DNA of 64,000 bases, taken from the NCBI GenBank assembly GCA_039820545.1, contig JBCBPW010000030.1:7373-71372 (forward strand), read 5' to 3'. The DNA comes from JALEFZ01 sp039820545 (GTDB taxonomy: Bacteria > Bacteroidota > Bacteroidia > J057). This document shows positions 37,811 through 48,313 of the stretch, one piece after another (position 1 is the first letter of the stretch; every line of letters starts with the position of its first letter). The position numbers and the translations under genes are program-made. The notes under the pieces are model-generated. The model saw only the letters and a list, made by a program, of their open reading frames with translations, ran no database searches and was not told the origin of the DNA.

Positions 37811-39484
37811 ATGAAGAATTTCTTATATATCGCTTTTCTCGGTCTCATCCTTTTGGGGAATGTGACGGTACAAGCCCAAAACAACAACCCACTGGAAGGC
37901 CAGGATTCACTTGTACTCGAAAACGAACGAATCAATGATGTCATCGACTCGGATAAGCCTTTCATCAAACCTCCCTATCAGGAGATCAAGCAAGGTGCAC
38001 AAGATAAGCCTACGTATCAGTCCCAGGAATTTTATGTAGAGACAGAGTTCGAACCTGTACCTCCTCGCTTTAAGGAGGTCGATCCTGATGAGAAAAATCG
38101 CTACAAAAACAATCTGTTGAGGTTGGGTATCGGGAGATATACTACACCTTTGGCGCAGTTGTACATCAACAATGGGACAGACAAGGACATCGATTATGGA
38201 CTGAATTTCACCCACCTCTCTGCACACAATGATGAAGTTCGTCTCCGTAACTTCCGAGAGGATTATGGGACTATTTATGCCAAGGCATTTCAGGGAGGAA
38301 ATGAGTTTTATGGTAAGCTGTATTTGTACAATACCCAATACTTCAACTATGCAGGGGACGACACGACCTTGGTTGAGGGAGACGAACAAGCCAGATCCGA
38401 TAGTTTGATTATGGGCTTTACTCGCTTTGCGATCGAAGCAGGGGTAGCTTCGGCTTATGACCCTGACAATGAATATTACTATGATGTACCCCTGGATCTC
38501 CGCATCTATGGGGACCGTCGCAGCAACAATGAATTCAACATCGGCTTTAAGCCCAAAGTGGGTGCACGATTTGGTGAAGAGGCTTCCCTAGGCCTAGATA
38601 GTGAGCTTCGCTATGTAGCTGGAGGCATCGGCGACAGCAACCAAAACCGCTTCTTTGTCGTCCTCAATCCTGCTTTCCAATTCAAGAATGATAAGTTCAA
38701 GGCAAAAGTTGGGATCAACTATAGCTATTTCAACAATAGCATCGACTCTTCTGGATTCTCAAACTTGGGTCCTGATATTGAAGCTTCTTATGCCATCAAT
38801 CCAGCTTCTTTAACAGCTTTTGTGGGCGTGACTTCGGGTATGCAGGCACCGACTTATGAGAGTATGATAGTTGAAAATAGGTTCATTGCGCGAGATGTAC
38901 GCATTTCTCCCACCATCGATCGCTATCAGGTATATTTGGGTGTCAAGGGAAATATCAACCAAACCATTGACTTCAGTGCCAAAGGATATTACCGCAAAGT
39001 ATCGAATCAGTTGATCTACCGCAGCCAGGATTCCATCTTCTTTCAGGCTCTCTACGACTCTTCTGTCAATGTAACAGGTGCACACTTAGAAGTTAACTAT
39101 GACTTGGATGAGAACTTTGCTGCAGGAGCTGCTTTGAATATCGATGTGTATGGGACAAGCAATCAAGATTCATTGACGCCTGTATTCTTCCATGCCACCC
39201 CTGTGAGATTGGATGTATTTGGGCAGTATACCTTTGCGGAGAAATTGACGACCGAGGGTAAGCTGCAGGTCTTTGGGCCGACCCCGATGAGTGTAGACGA
39301 AACGGGCGCGACTATTAACCGACCGCTGTTCTTAAATATTGCCCTTGAGGCCGATTATCGTCCCGTAGACAATGTTTCGGTCTTTGTTAGAGTCAACAAC
39401 CTATTGGGCAGTAATTTCCAGCGTTGGTTCAATTATCCTGAGAGAAGGTTCGATATCATGGGTGGTGTGACCATCGCTTTCTAA
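37811..39484 (+). CDS. TonB-receptor-like beta-barrel protein, mirror copy
   Basis: Mirror of 17145-18818, 557 residues, with signal peptide and C-terminal Phe of an outer-membrane barrel. Its terminator is mirrored at 39518-39549. Confidence 0.78.
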   Translation: MKNFLYIAFLGLILLGNVTVQAQNNNPLEGQDSLVLENERINDVIDSDKPFIKPPYQEIKQGAQDKPTYQSQEFYVETEFEPVPPRFKEVDPDEKNRYKNNLLRLGIGRYTTPLAQLYINNGTDKDIDYGLNFTHLSAHNDEVRLRNFREDYGTIYAKAFQGGNEFYGKLYLYNTQYFNYAGDDTTLVEGDEQARSDSLIMGFTRFAIEAGVASAYDPDNEYYYDVPLDLRIYGDRRSNNEFNIGFKPKVGARFGEEASLGLDSELRYVAGGIGDSNQNRFFVVLNPAFQFKNDKFKAKVGINYSYFNNSIDSSGFSNLGPDIEASYAINPASLTAFVGVTSGMQAPTYESMIVENRFIARDVRISPTIDRYQVYLGVKGNINQTIDFSAKGYYRKVSNQLIYRSQDSIFFQALYDSSVNVTGAHLEVNYDLDENFAAGAALNIDVYGTSNQDSLTPVFFHATPVRLDVFGQYTFAEKLTTEGKLQVFGPTPMSVDETGATINRPLFLNIALEADYRPVDNVSVFVRVNNLLGSNFQRWFNYPERRFDIMGGVTIAF

Positions 39485-39517
39485 AATGGTAAACGTGTAA
39501 GAATTAGATCAAAATAG

Positions 39518-39549
39518 AAGGAAATCCGTACAATATGGATTTCCTTTTT
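39518..39549 (+). terminator. Beta-barrel gene terminator, mirror copy
   Basis: Mirror of 17080-17111; perfect 10-bp stem. Confidence 0.76.
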
Positions 39550-39856
39550 CTCATATGTGGCCATTCTCGATCTTCTTCATCCCACATACAAGCCTTTGAT
39601 GACTTACTCGACTGTCATTCCTCCTAGCACATATATGGAATTCCTTATGCACTAAAAAAATCAGGAATCACATATTCCAAAGAATGGCACATTTTGATAA
39701 ATGACGAAAGATTTTGAGGGGATATAGAAAAAAACGCATCTTTGTAGGATGGATGGGGGTGTGAAAATGATTTTTTCGTGTCAGGTGAAAGATTTCATGG
39801 ATTCCTGCGTTATATTTTAGATAAATCCCCTGTTAATTTAAGACAATAGTCGGTGT

Positions 39857-41095
39857 ATGAGTTTGAATATCGACATTTACCTCAAAAATGCATTCCAGGA
39901 GCTTGATGCTTTCTCTTTACCGAGCATTGGGACCTTTAGAAAAGTGCATTTATCTGCCCAATTGGATGACGAAAATCAGCGTATTCATCCACCTAAGGTA
40001 GAAGTTGAGTTTTCCCCTACGGTAGATACGCAAGTATCGTTGGTCAAGTACCTCGTACAGCAAATCAACATGCCGCAGGCAGAAGCAGAGGAGATTGTAA
40101 AGGATATTCAAACAGAGATCCTTGGCGTGTTGAAGAAGCAGTCTCGATTTGATCTACCTGAGATTGGATTTCTTCACCAGGATCAAGAAGGTCGACTATT
40201 TTTTGTGAGTAAAGAGGAAGATCAAAACTTATTTGCTGGCGAATACTTTGGGCTTACCGCACTCGATATACCCAGGCCCACGGTAGATTCTCCTGCAGTT
40301 ATGTCAGACGAAAACATTCAGCATATGGCTTCAACAGCAACTCCCACTCCCCCTTCAACTCAGCCCAATCGAGGCTTGAGAGTGGGCCTTATTGGGATTT
40401 TTGCCTTGCTCATTCTAGGAACCGTAGGTTATATATACATGAACTACCAAGGCAAATCTATCAAAAGATTGGCTCGAGCGATTCCTGTGCAGCCTCAAGA
40501 CGATATACGGACGATTGCCCCCTCAGAGGAACAACTATTTGCCGATAACCAAATGCCTACGAGTGAGGACCCTGCATCAGCAACTGTACCATCCTCCACC
40601 TCTGATGCTGATCTTCCTGAGCAATCAGGAAATAACGCAGTCGCCCAAGCAGATGAAGAGTCTTTTCAGGAGCGTGAAGTAAGCACTCCAGAGACGGCAG
40701 GACCTGAAGCAACCAACCCTGTAGCGCGTGTTGCCTCTCCCGAAACCCGTACACGCAGTACCAGCAGTATGGGACTCCCAAGAGGAGACGAAAAAGATTC
40801 AGCGACAGGAAACCTATCTGCACTCGATACAAATCCAAACGCGCGTGTCAGCGGGATCAAATATCATCTGATCGCAGGTTCCTTTTCTCAGTATGAAAAA
40901 GCAACACGCTTCGTGCGTCAGCTAGATGCGCAAGGATATCCTGGAGCGCAGATCTTGGATCCAGAGCCAGGCAAACAAAATTATCGCGTTTCGATCTACA
41001 CTTCCACAGATCGGACCAAAGTTTCGAGCTTCAAGACCCAACAAGAAAAGCTCGGACAAAAAACAGCATGGATATACGAGGAAAAACTTCCTTAG
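39857..41095 (+). CDS. HU-SPOR membrane protein, mirror copy
   Basis: Mirror of 15534-16772, 412 residues: HU-like region, one membrane helix, polar linker, SPOR domain. The candidate promoter is mirrored at 39714-39744. Confidence 0.83.
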   Translation: MSLNIDIYLKNAFQELDAFSLPSIGTFRKVHLSAQLDDENQRIHPPKVEVEFSPTVDTQVSLVKYLVQQINMPQAEAEEIVKDIQTEILGVLKKQSRFDLPEIGFLHQDQEGRLFFVSKEEDQNLFAGEYFGLTALDIPRPTVDSPAVMSDENIQHMASTATPTPPSTQPNRGLRVGLIGIFALLILGTVGYIYMNYQGKSIKRLARAIPVQPQDDIRTIAPSEEQLFADNQMPTSEDPASATVPSSTSDADLPEQSGNNAVAQADEESFQEREVSTPETAGPEATNPVARVASPETRTRSTSSMGLPRGDEKDSATGNLSALDTNPNARVSGIKYHLIAGSFSQYEKATRFVRQLDAQGYPGAQILDPEPGKQNYRVSIYTSTDRTKVSSFKTQQEKLGQKTAWIYEEKLP

Positions 41096-41129
41096 GGATA
41101 GGTTTTCATTTCTCAGTTATGAAAGAAGT

Positions 41130-41155
41130 AAGGGGTCCTCAAAGGGCCCTTTTTT
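41130..41155 (+). terminator. HU-SPOR gene terminator, mirror copy
   Basis: Mirror of 15474-15499, with the T-run on the plus strand here. Confidence 0.7.
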
Positions 41156-41338
41156 CTTAAATATGGTAAAATTTGCTTCTCCTAAAGAATAAAAGAGAAG
41201 AATCACAACCTGTTTTACAGATTTACGTAATTTCTAGCGATAATCTTTGATTAGAAAAATAAAATTAGCCATACTTGTTAATCCAAAGATTATATTTGAT
41301 TTTGAGGCTTTTATAAGTAAAAAATACCTTTCTTCTGA

Positions 41339-41368
41339 TTGTACCATTTTCAAAATTTGATATTTTTG
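41339..41368 (+). promoter_or_regulatory. Triple-SPOR promoter, mirror copy
   Basis: Mirror of 15261-15290: TTG, 19 bases, TATTTTTG, read on the plus strand. Confidence 0.73.
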
Positions 41369-41404
41369 GTACGCAGAATACGATCTCACCTAATAAACAC
41401 CTAT

Positions 41405-42352
41405 ATGAAAGTTGCCACAATTGCTGCCCATCCGCAGCTATCAAAAAAAACTTTTTCTATCAGCCTAATCCTTACCCTCCTTACTGGCATGTTGATAGGA
41501 ATGACCTTAAACCTGAATGCACAAAGTGCGATAAGCCCCCGCTATTACCTCATCGCTGGAAGTTTTTCGGACCTTCAGTCAGCCAATGAACTAGCGGATG
41601 TACTCAGAGTCAAGAACTACCAGCCAAGGGTCCTCCTACCCAACGGAGATCCTCAACTCTACAGAGTCTCGATCTATCAAGGGACTGATAAAGTCCAGCT
41701 AGAAAATATCAAAAAACAAATCCCTGGTGGAAGTAAATACTGGATTTTCTCTACGGGAAATACAGGTTCGTTTTCCAACAATAGCCGTATAGCTAGACCT
41801 ACCACCTCTGTCACGACGACAGCTCCTGAAAATGCGACCTACCACTTGATCTTGGGAAGTTTCCCAACATTGGATGCAGCGCAAAGATCACAAGTGGCCC
41901 TCTCTTCACAAGGGTATGAACCCTATCTCTTGGGACCTGACACAAAGTCCAACAACTATCGAATTGCCGTCTATCGCTCCAACAACTACCAAGAAGTCAA
42001 GGCCTATCAGGAAAACTTGCGCCGCATGGGACGTAAAGACAAAGGCTGGATACACAAAGAGGCTTTCCCTACATCACTTGCGCTCGCCAACCCCGGAGCA
42101 GGCCAGCGTGTCGTCACCTTGGGTACCTTTCACTTGATCGCTGGAAGCTTCAATCGCTTCAATCAAGCCGAAGAACTAACTGTACAAAAGCGTGCAGAAG
42201 GATTTAACGCATTGGTACTCCCCCCCGTACCTGGTAAAAGTGTCAACTATCGCGTCTCTATTTATCAAGGCAACACTAAGCAGGCAGTAGAGGCCTTTAA
42301 TAAGCAGCTTAAGGCACAAGGAAAAAAGACAGGCTGGGTCCTTCAAGAATAG
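41405..42352 (+). CDS. Triple-SPOR protein, mirror copy
   Basis: Mirror of 14277-15224, 315 residues. The longer frame that starts at 41339 begins on the -33 element of the promoter and cannot be the translated form. Confidence 0.86.
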   Translation: MKVATIAAHPQLSKKTFSISLILTLLTGMLIGMTLNLNAQSAISPRYYLIAGSFSDLQSANELADVLRVKNYQPRVLLPNGDPQLYRVSIYQGTDKVQLENIKKQIPGGSKYWIFSTGNTGSFSNNSRIARPTTSVTTTAPENATYHLILGSFPTLDAAQRSQVALSSQGYEPYLLGPDTKSNNYRIAVYRSNNYQEVKAYQENLRRMGRKDKGWIHKEAFPTSLALANPGAGQRVVTLGTFHLIAGSFNRFNQAEELTVQKRAEGFNALVLPPVPGKSVNYRVSIYQGNTKQAVEAFNKQLKAQGKKTGWVLQE

Positions 42353-42377
42353 CCCTTAAATAAGACAAAAGATTGAC

Positions 42378-42411
42378 AGGCAGTTTCGAGGAATCGGAGC
42401 TGCCTTTTTTT
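42378..42411 (+). terminator. Triple-SPOR terminator, mirror copy
   Basis: Mirror of 14218-14251; 12-bp stem, GGAA loop, seven T. Confidence 0.86.
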
Positions 42412-42438
42412 ATGAATGATCCCCCCTTCTCTTTCCAT

Positions 42439-44772
42439 CTACCTAGGCGAAAACGTTTCAATAGGAATCACCTGTGGACTATCCAACTGAGTCGAATCCA
42501 CTCCGTAGGTAGCTTCCCACCACGCTTTGAACTCCGACATCGCCACTGGGAAGGCATATTCATCACAATCTAATGTCGAAGCAACCTGAGGAGGGAGCGA
42601 TTCAAAAGTGGCATTTTTCCATGATACAAAATTGCTGTCCTTTTCTACTGCTTGCATAAATTTCCCAAATATCGGCAAAGCTGTAGATGCCCCCTGTCCT
42701 GCCATAGTCCGAAAGTGAACTTGAGGATCATCCGCTCCCACCCATACCCCTGTGACGAGTGCGGGGGTCATCCCAATAAACCATCCATCTGTTTGGAGCT
42801 GGGTAGTCCCCGTTTTACCTGCAAGATCGCTTTTGAGATGGTATCGAGACCGTAAGGATCTACCTGTCCCCTGCTCCACTACCCCCTCCATCATATATCC
42901 TAGGGCTTGGGCATTGCTTGCTTGCATGACAGTCTTGGCAGGTACTGGCTCGTGTTCATAGATAAGTTCTCCCTCGGGTCCCTCTATCCGCAAAATAGAC
43001 GTGAGTTGGGGCTGCTGCCCTTTATTGACAATCGCGGCATATACGCCGACCATTTCCTTCAGAGAGACGTCGGCTGTTCCTAGGGCAATAGAAGGCACAG
43101 GAGGAATCTCTCCTTCGATGCCCAATTTATGCGCCATATCAACTACTTTCTCGGCCCCCATCTGCATGAGAAGGCTCACCGCTACGACATTGACAGAGTG
43201 GGTCAGCGCCCCTCGCATAGAGTACTGCCCTCCATAATGGGCGTCTGCGTTTTCGGGCGACCAATTGCCGTACTGCTGATAGGTCTTTTGTTCATTTTTG
43301 ACGAAGTCACATGGCGCAATCCCCGATTCCAAAGCCGTCGCCATGACTACAGGCTTGAAGATAGATCCTCCTTGCCGGTGTGCCCGCACATGATCAAACT
43401 GACCATGATAGAAGTCTATACCTCCTACCCAAGCTTGGACCTGACCTGTCTGTGGAGCCATCGCCAACAGTCCTGTTTGAAGGAGGCTTTCGGCATAGAG
43501 CATAGAGTCTAGCGGACTGATCACGGTATCCTGCCAGCCCTCCCAGGTAAACAGACGCGTCTTTCTGGGGATTTCCAGTAAAGAATCTACATCGAAAGAT
43601 GCAATATTGGGCTCGAAATTTCGTGCCAGTTGCTTGCGGTGCCTAGCCAGGAGGGATCTATTCAATTTCTTTCTGGCCCAGCCGCGCCATTCTGCGTCTA
43701 GCTTGCGCTGCATCCGAGGCATATGTGCTTGTACGGCTGCCTCTGCATAGGATTGCAGTCTACTGTCGAGGGTGGTCACGATCTTCAAGCCATCTGTATA
43801 AATATCCCATACTCCTCCTCCAGGTTTGGGATAATTTGCAAGTAGTTTACGCGCATTCCATGTCACCTCTGCACGAAAATGGGGTGCCGCTCCTTGGTAG
43901 ATTTGAGGAGGATGATAATCGAGGACGAGGGGAAGTGACTTCAGCGAGTCATACATGACTGAATCGAGGTAATCATATTTCAGCATTTGACTCAAGACTA
44001 CGTCGCGTCGCTTTTGTGCACGATCCTGATGGCGGTAAGGATTGTAATAGCTCGGTGCACGAAGTATGCCAATCAGGGTAGCCCCTTCCTCTATTGTGAG
44101 TGCTTTCGTCTCCTTGCCAAAGTATCTGTAAGCCGCTGCCTCAATGCCATGTGCTTGCTCTCCCAGAAAAACCGTATTGAAATACTGAACGATGATTTGA
44201 TCCTTCGGATATAACTGCTCGATCTTCTCAGCCACAAGCATTTCACGGATCTTATTGATGACCAGTTGTATGTAGCTGTTGCCACGTTCTCTCTGAAACC
44301 ATAGCTTGGCAAGCTGCTGGGAGAGCGTACTACCGCCCCCTGCGGATTTCTCCCCCATCAGGATATTTTTGATCAATACCCGTCCAAGACTGGGGATGTC
44401 TACCCCATCGTGGGTGTAAAATCGAGCATCTTCTGTGGCAATCAAGGCCTCCGTCAGATGTACGGGTAAGTCTCGATCTGTAATCAATGTACGGTCTTTG
44501 AGGTAGACTCTTCCCAGGATTTCTCCATCTACAGAATAAATCTCAGAGGCTTTGTCAATGGGAGGGAAAAGCAACATCCGATTATCGGGCAAAGGACCAA
44601 AGGCTCCTAACTGGACGCTCCAGAATATCATTTGCCATAAAAGGAAGACCATCATACAAAATCCAAGGAAACCTGATAGCCATGGATTTTGCCTAGTCAA
44701 GCGGTTTGCCCACTCGAAATATTGCTGAAGTTTTTCCTTAGAAGATTGAATGCTTATATCCTGACTATTCAT
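42439..44772 (-). CDS. Class A penicillin-binding protein, mirror copy
   Basis: Mirror of 11857-14190, 777 residues, with GT51 and transpeptidase domains and all catalytic motifs intact. The single perfect DnaA box upstream is mirrored at 44885-44893. Confidence 0.93.
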   Translation of the reverse strand: MNSQDISIQSSKEKLQQYFEWANRLTRQNPWLSGFLGFCMMVFLLWQMIFWSVQLGAFGPLPDNRMLLFPPIDKASEIYSVDGEILGRVYLKDRTLITDRDLPVHLTEALIATEDARFYTHDGVDIPSLGRVLIKNILMGEKSAGGGSTLSQQLAKLWFQRERGNSYIQLVINKIREMLVAEKIEQLYPKDQIIVQYFNTVFLGEQAHGIEAAAYRYFGKETKALTIEEGATLIGILRAPSYYNPYRHQDRAQKRRDVVLSQMLKYDYLDSVMYDSLKSLPLVLDYHPPQIYQGAAPHFRAEVTWNARKLLANYPKPGGGVWDIYTDGLKIVTTLDSRLQSYAEAAVQAHMPRMQRKLDAEWRGWARKKLNRSLLARHRKQLARNFEPNIASFDVDSLLEIPRKTRLFTWEGWQDTVISPLDSMLYAESLLQTGLLAMAPQTGQVQAWVGGIDFYHGQFDHVRAHRQGGSIFKPVVMATALESGIAPCDFVKNEQKTYQQYGNWSPENADAHYGGQYSMRGALTHSVNVVAVSLLMQMGAEKVVDMAHKLGIEGEIPPVPSIALGTADVSLKEMVGVYAAIVNKGQQPQLTSILRIEGPEGELIYEHEPVPAKTVMQASNAQALGYMMEGVVEQGTGRSLRSRYHLKSDLAGKTGTTQLQTDGWFIGMTPALVTGVWVGADDPQVHFRTMAGQGASTALPIFGKFMQAVEKDSNFVSWKNATFESLPPQVASTLDCDEYAFPVAMSEFKAWWEATYGVDSTQLDSPQVIPIETFSPR

Positions 44773-45146
44773 CACTTACATCCATCGATGTTCCTTTATT
44801 TTTTTCGAAAATACACCTCCGTAATATTTCTAATCACAAGATACTGTTTCCTTCCTTTGCCTCAAATAGGTTTTCCTTCACGATTGTGGATAACTGTTTT
44901 TAAACGCAAATATTCATGGTATACGATTTTACAAGTATGGTTGAGGGGTGGATGTTGTGTATTAATCTTTTGAAGATCTAGTCTTTATGATGACCAATCA
45001 CAGATTATAAGGGTTTTCACAGATCATCTCATAATAGATAAAATCAACACTAGAAATTATTCCTATATCCAAAGCTTTTCTCCCTCATGGAAATATTTAG
45101 GTGATTCTCATTCTTTTTGTATTTTCCATTTCATATATATCATTCT

Positions 45147-45608
45147 ATGCGAAAATCACCATTATTCCTCATTTTTAGTCTATTGGTAGCACTTTCAGCT
45201 TGTAAGAGCTCCCAAACCACAACAGAAAGACCTTCCCCTGAAAGTCCTAATCTCAACAACTCCAGCTGGGTAGTCACCGTCATGGGTGTGGCAAATGGTC
45301 GTCCTGCACCTGTCCTCTCAGATTCTCAAGTGACACTCGATTTCAAAGACAAAGGGATCTCAGGAAATACAGGATGCAACAGCTACTCAAGCACGTGTGA
45401 GATCAAGGGAAATTATATGAAGGTGGCGGAAATCTCCCAGACCGAAGCTTACTGCGACAGTCCCCAAGGAGTCATGAATCAAGAGAAGCAATTCCTTGCT
45501 TACCTCAAACAAGCTACTTCATTCGAGATTCAGGAAGATGGCATGCTCCGCATCAGTTGCTCGGGAGGGAATATGATTCTACTGAAAGAGGCGGGAGCTA
45601 AAAAATAA
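45147..45608 (+). CDS. META domain lipoprotein, mirror copy
   Basis: Mirror of 11021-11482, 153 residues, lipobox Cys19. Confidence 0.83.
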   Translation: MRKSPLFLIFSLLVALSACKSSQTTTERPSPESPNLNNSSWVVTVMGVANGRPAPVLSDSQVTLDFKDKGISGNTGCNSYSSTCEIKGNYMKVAEISQTEAYCDSPQGVMNQEKQFLAYLKQATSFEIQEDGMLRISCSGGNMILLKEAGAKK

Positions 45609-45633
45609 GCCTTTCTCGCCTACCATAAGATAC

Positions 45634-45679
45634 AGAGGGTCATCCAACAGGTCGAGTTGATGATCCTCTTTTCTATTTT
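45634..45679 (+). terminator. META gene terminator, mirror copy
   Basis: Mirror of 10950-10995; 14-bp stem with one bulge and a T-rich tail. Confidence 0.68.
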
Positions 45680-45706
45680 GAATAGTAAAAAGGAATAAAG
45701 AAGTAG

Positions 45707-46735
45707 TTAGGGGAACAGTTCGCTCCATTTCTTTTTACCTGAAATAAAATGATCCCAGACAATACTCCTAGGATAATAGCCTTGGGAAGGGACAGCCGAA
45801 ATTCCCTGAGGATAAATCTCTTTTTTCAATTTGCGGTAATGCCCTAGTCCACGATAGAAAGCGCCATGGGCCTTTAGGATAGCACCGATGGTCTTCACAT
45901 CGCCTTGCAGGAGTGCGCGTGCTCCCCAAACGCCATCCAAAAGAAGGCGAGTCAGTATCTTTCCTACTGTCTGCTGAGAAGGCGTATTTTTGTACAGGCA
46001 AAAAAGGCTGTTGCGTGCATTGAGATAGGTCTTACGTGGATTGCCTTGGGGCAAAGTCCCTCCACCTACATGGTAGACGACACTGGCAGGTTCGCAGTAG
46101 ATCTCATATCCATGATTGATGGCGCGCCAGCAAAAGTCAATTTCCTCCATATGGGCGAAGAAATCTCCATCAAACAACCCAATCTTTTGAACCACTTCCG
46201 TACGGACCATGCAGCATGCTCCTGTAGCCCACAATATCGGCAAGGCATTTTCATACTGCCCTTGATCCTCCTCTAGCACATCAAAAATTCGTCCCCGACA
46301 GAAGGGATATCCCCACTTGTCAATAAAACCGCCTGCTGCGCCCGCATATTCGAAATGCGTCTGCTGGTTGTATGCCCGTATCTTAGGCTGAAGCGCGGCA
46401 ATCTGAGGCTGTGCTTCCATGCGTGTGACCAAGGGTTCTAGCCAATCAGGAGTCACCTCTACATCACTATTGAGCAAGACAAAATAGGGTGTGTGGATAT
46501 GAGGAATGGCTCGGTTATTTCCCTCCGCAAAACCATAGTTCTCAGGAAGTTCGAGCAATTCGATATCAGGAAACTGTGCTTGAACAAAAGATACGCTGTC
46601 GTCCGTAGAAGCATTGTCAACAACTAGGATTTGATGAGACTGATAGGTAGTCTGAATAACGGAAGGAAGGAACTTTTCCAACCAGTTTCTACCATTATAA
46701 TTCAAGATGACAATCGTTACACCTGCTTCCTGCAT
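45707..46735 (-). CDS. GT2 glycosyltransferase, mirror copy
   Basis: Mirror of 9894-10922, 342 residues from the ATG at 46735. Confidence 0.88.
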   Translation of the reverse strand: MQEAGVTIVILNYNGRNWLEKFLPSVIQTTYQSHQILVVDNASTDDSVSFVQAQFPDIELLELPENYGFAEGNNRAIPHIHTPYFVLLNSDVEVTPDWLEPLVTRMEAQPQIAALQPKIRAYNQQTHFEYAGAAGGFIDKWGYPFCRGRIFDVLEEDQGQYENALPILWATGACCMVRTEVVQKIGLFDGDFFAHMEEIDFCWRAINHGYEIYCEPASVVYHVGGGTLPQGNPRKTYLNARNSLFCLYKNTPSQQTVGKILTRLLLDGVWGARALLQGDVKTIGAILKAHGAFYRGLGHYRKLKKEIYPQGISAVPSQGYYPRSIVWDHFISGKKKWSELFP

Positions 46736-46839
46736 CGCGCGCTTCGTAGACGAATGAGTAAAGTAAAAAAGCCAAGGGGTCTTCCCTTGGCGCAATGTTA
46801 AGCATTATATTTTGCTTCCCCTAGCAAGAAGCAGGGTAC

Positions 46840-47178
46840 TTAGGACAGACCAAATTTACCCAGATCCAAGCCTGGTATATTGGGGAGCATGCCTTTGGTC
46901 GCTCCTTCCATTTCTTCACGACCACGGGTCTCTGCTGCATCCAGCGCTTTATTGACAGCCGCTGTGATCAGATCGGCCATGATCTCTGGATCGTCCTTGT
47001 CGATGATATCAGGATCAATTTCAATCTTCAATATACGTCGATTGCCGCTGGCTTGAACACGTACCATTCCCCCTCCAGCTTCTGCATCCACTGTAATTTT
47101 ATCCAGGGACTCGCGTATTTCTTTCATTCGATTTTGCATCTCCTGAAACTTCCCCATCATATCTGGTAAGTTAAACAT
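46840..47178 (-). CDS. YbaB/EbfC nucleoid-associated protein, mirror copy
   Basis: Mirror of 9451-9789, 112 residues. Its -7-like element TATATTTG is mirrored at 47256-47263. Confidence 0.9.
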   Translation of the reverse strand: MFNLPDMMGKFQEMQNRMKEIRESLDKITVDAEAGGGMVRVQASGNRRILKIEIDPDIIDKDDPEIMADLITAAVNKALDAAETRGREEMEGATKGMLPNIPGLDLGKFGLS

Positions 47179-47294
47179 ATCGTTTATCGATTATTTATGC
47201 ATTTGTTGAATTCAAAAATCAGCCGACGTACTTAAGCCAATTAGTGTATCAACTGCAAATATACTTCTAGTATCAAAAATTTAAGAAAAAAAAT

Positions 47295-48311
47295 CTAGAC
47301 ATTTCCCTCTTTTCCCTTGATGTCCTCACTTTCGGCTTCTATGGAGACGATCTTAGAGGATGAAAATTGTGTGGACAGAATATCTCCAGGTCTGGGTTTG
47401 TGCTTCCATCTCCGATGCGACCATAGCCAGTAAGCAGGTTGTGCTTGAATTGTTGCCTCAAGCAAAGAAGCCTGATGATCGGTCAATCGATAGATATTTT
47501 CTTGGGTATAGGGCAAAAAGGCTGTCGTGTCAATGGGGACAATTTCTAGTGTATAATATCCTCTCTTTACCTTTCGCATGTCCGCATAGTACATGTTAGC
47601 TCCTGTCTTCAAACCTATTTTGGCTACGCTGGCATGATAGGGCGTAGCTTGATGGAGAAAAGGCGTAAAGTATAGACGTTGTCCGTGATGTGGAGATTGG
47701 TCATTGATAAAACCAAAAAAACTGTGTGTTTTCAATGCTCGGATGGCTTGTATCATCGCATAGCGCATCGGGAGCAGCGTCACACCAAAGCGCGTGCGCA
47801 TCCGAAAGGTCAACTCATCAAAAATCCATGACCGCAACGGGCTGTAGATCCCATAGGAGGTCACACGCTCTCTTGAAGCCAAGGCTAGCCGAGATTCCAT
47901 CCACTCAAAGTTTCCGAAGTGGGTCGCAACAAGTAGGTGGCCCTCGGGCTGCGCAACAATAGCATCAATAACCTCTGGGTTGATCAAATGTACACGTCGT
48001 CGCAATTCCTCTTCAGAGATACTCACGCTTTTGACTGTCTCTACCAAGAAATCTGCAAAGTGCTGGTAAAACAGGCGCGCCAGAAGCTGTATTTCGTCAG
48101 GCGATTTTTCGGGAAATGAGTCACTGAGATTCTGTAGGATGACTTCTTTTCTGTATTTGACCAGCACCCTCAATACCCATGCAATCCCCCTACTAAGTCC
48201 ATACCAAAGACTAAAAGGCAGCGTACTCAGCCCATAGACGACACCATATACAAGGCCAAAAACCACCTTTTGCCCTACACTAAGTGTGGGTCTTTCTAGT
48301 TCGGTACGCAA
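47295..48311 (-). CDS. LpxL-type lipid A acyltransferase, mirror copy
   Basis: Mirror of 8318-9334, 338 residues from a TTG start, His131/Glu136 motif present. Confidence 0.86.
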   Translation of the reverse strand: MRTELERPTLSVGQKVVFGLVYGVVYGLSTLPFSLWYGLSRGIAWVLRVLVKYRKEVILQNLSDSFPEKSPDEIQLLARLFYQHFADFLVETVKSVSISEEELRRRVHLINPEVIDAIVAQPEGHLLVATHFGNFEWMESRLALASRERVTSYGIYSPLRSWIFDELTFRMRTRFGVTLLPMRYAMIQAIRALKTHSFFGFINDQSPHHGQRLYFTPFLHQATPYHASVAKIGLKTGANMYYADMRKVKRGYYTLEIVPIDTTAFLPYTQENIYRLTDHQASLLEATIQAQPAYWLWSHRRWKHKPRPGDILSTQFSSSKIVSIEAESEDIKGKEGNV

Positions 48312-48313
48312 AG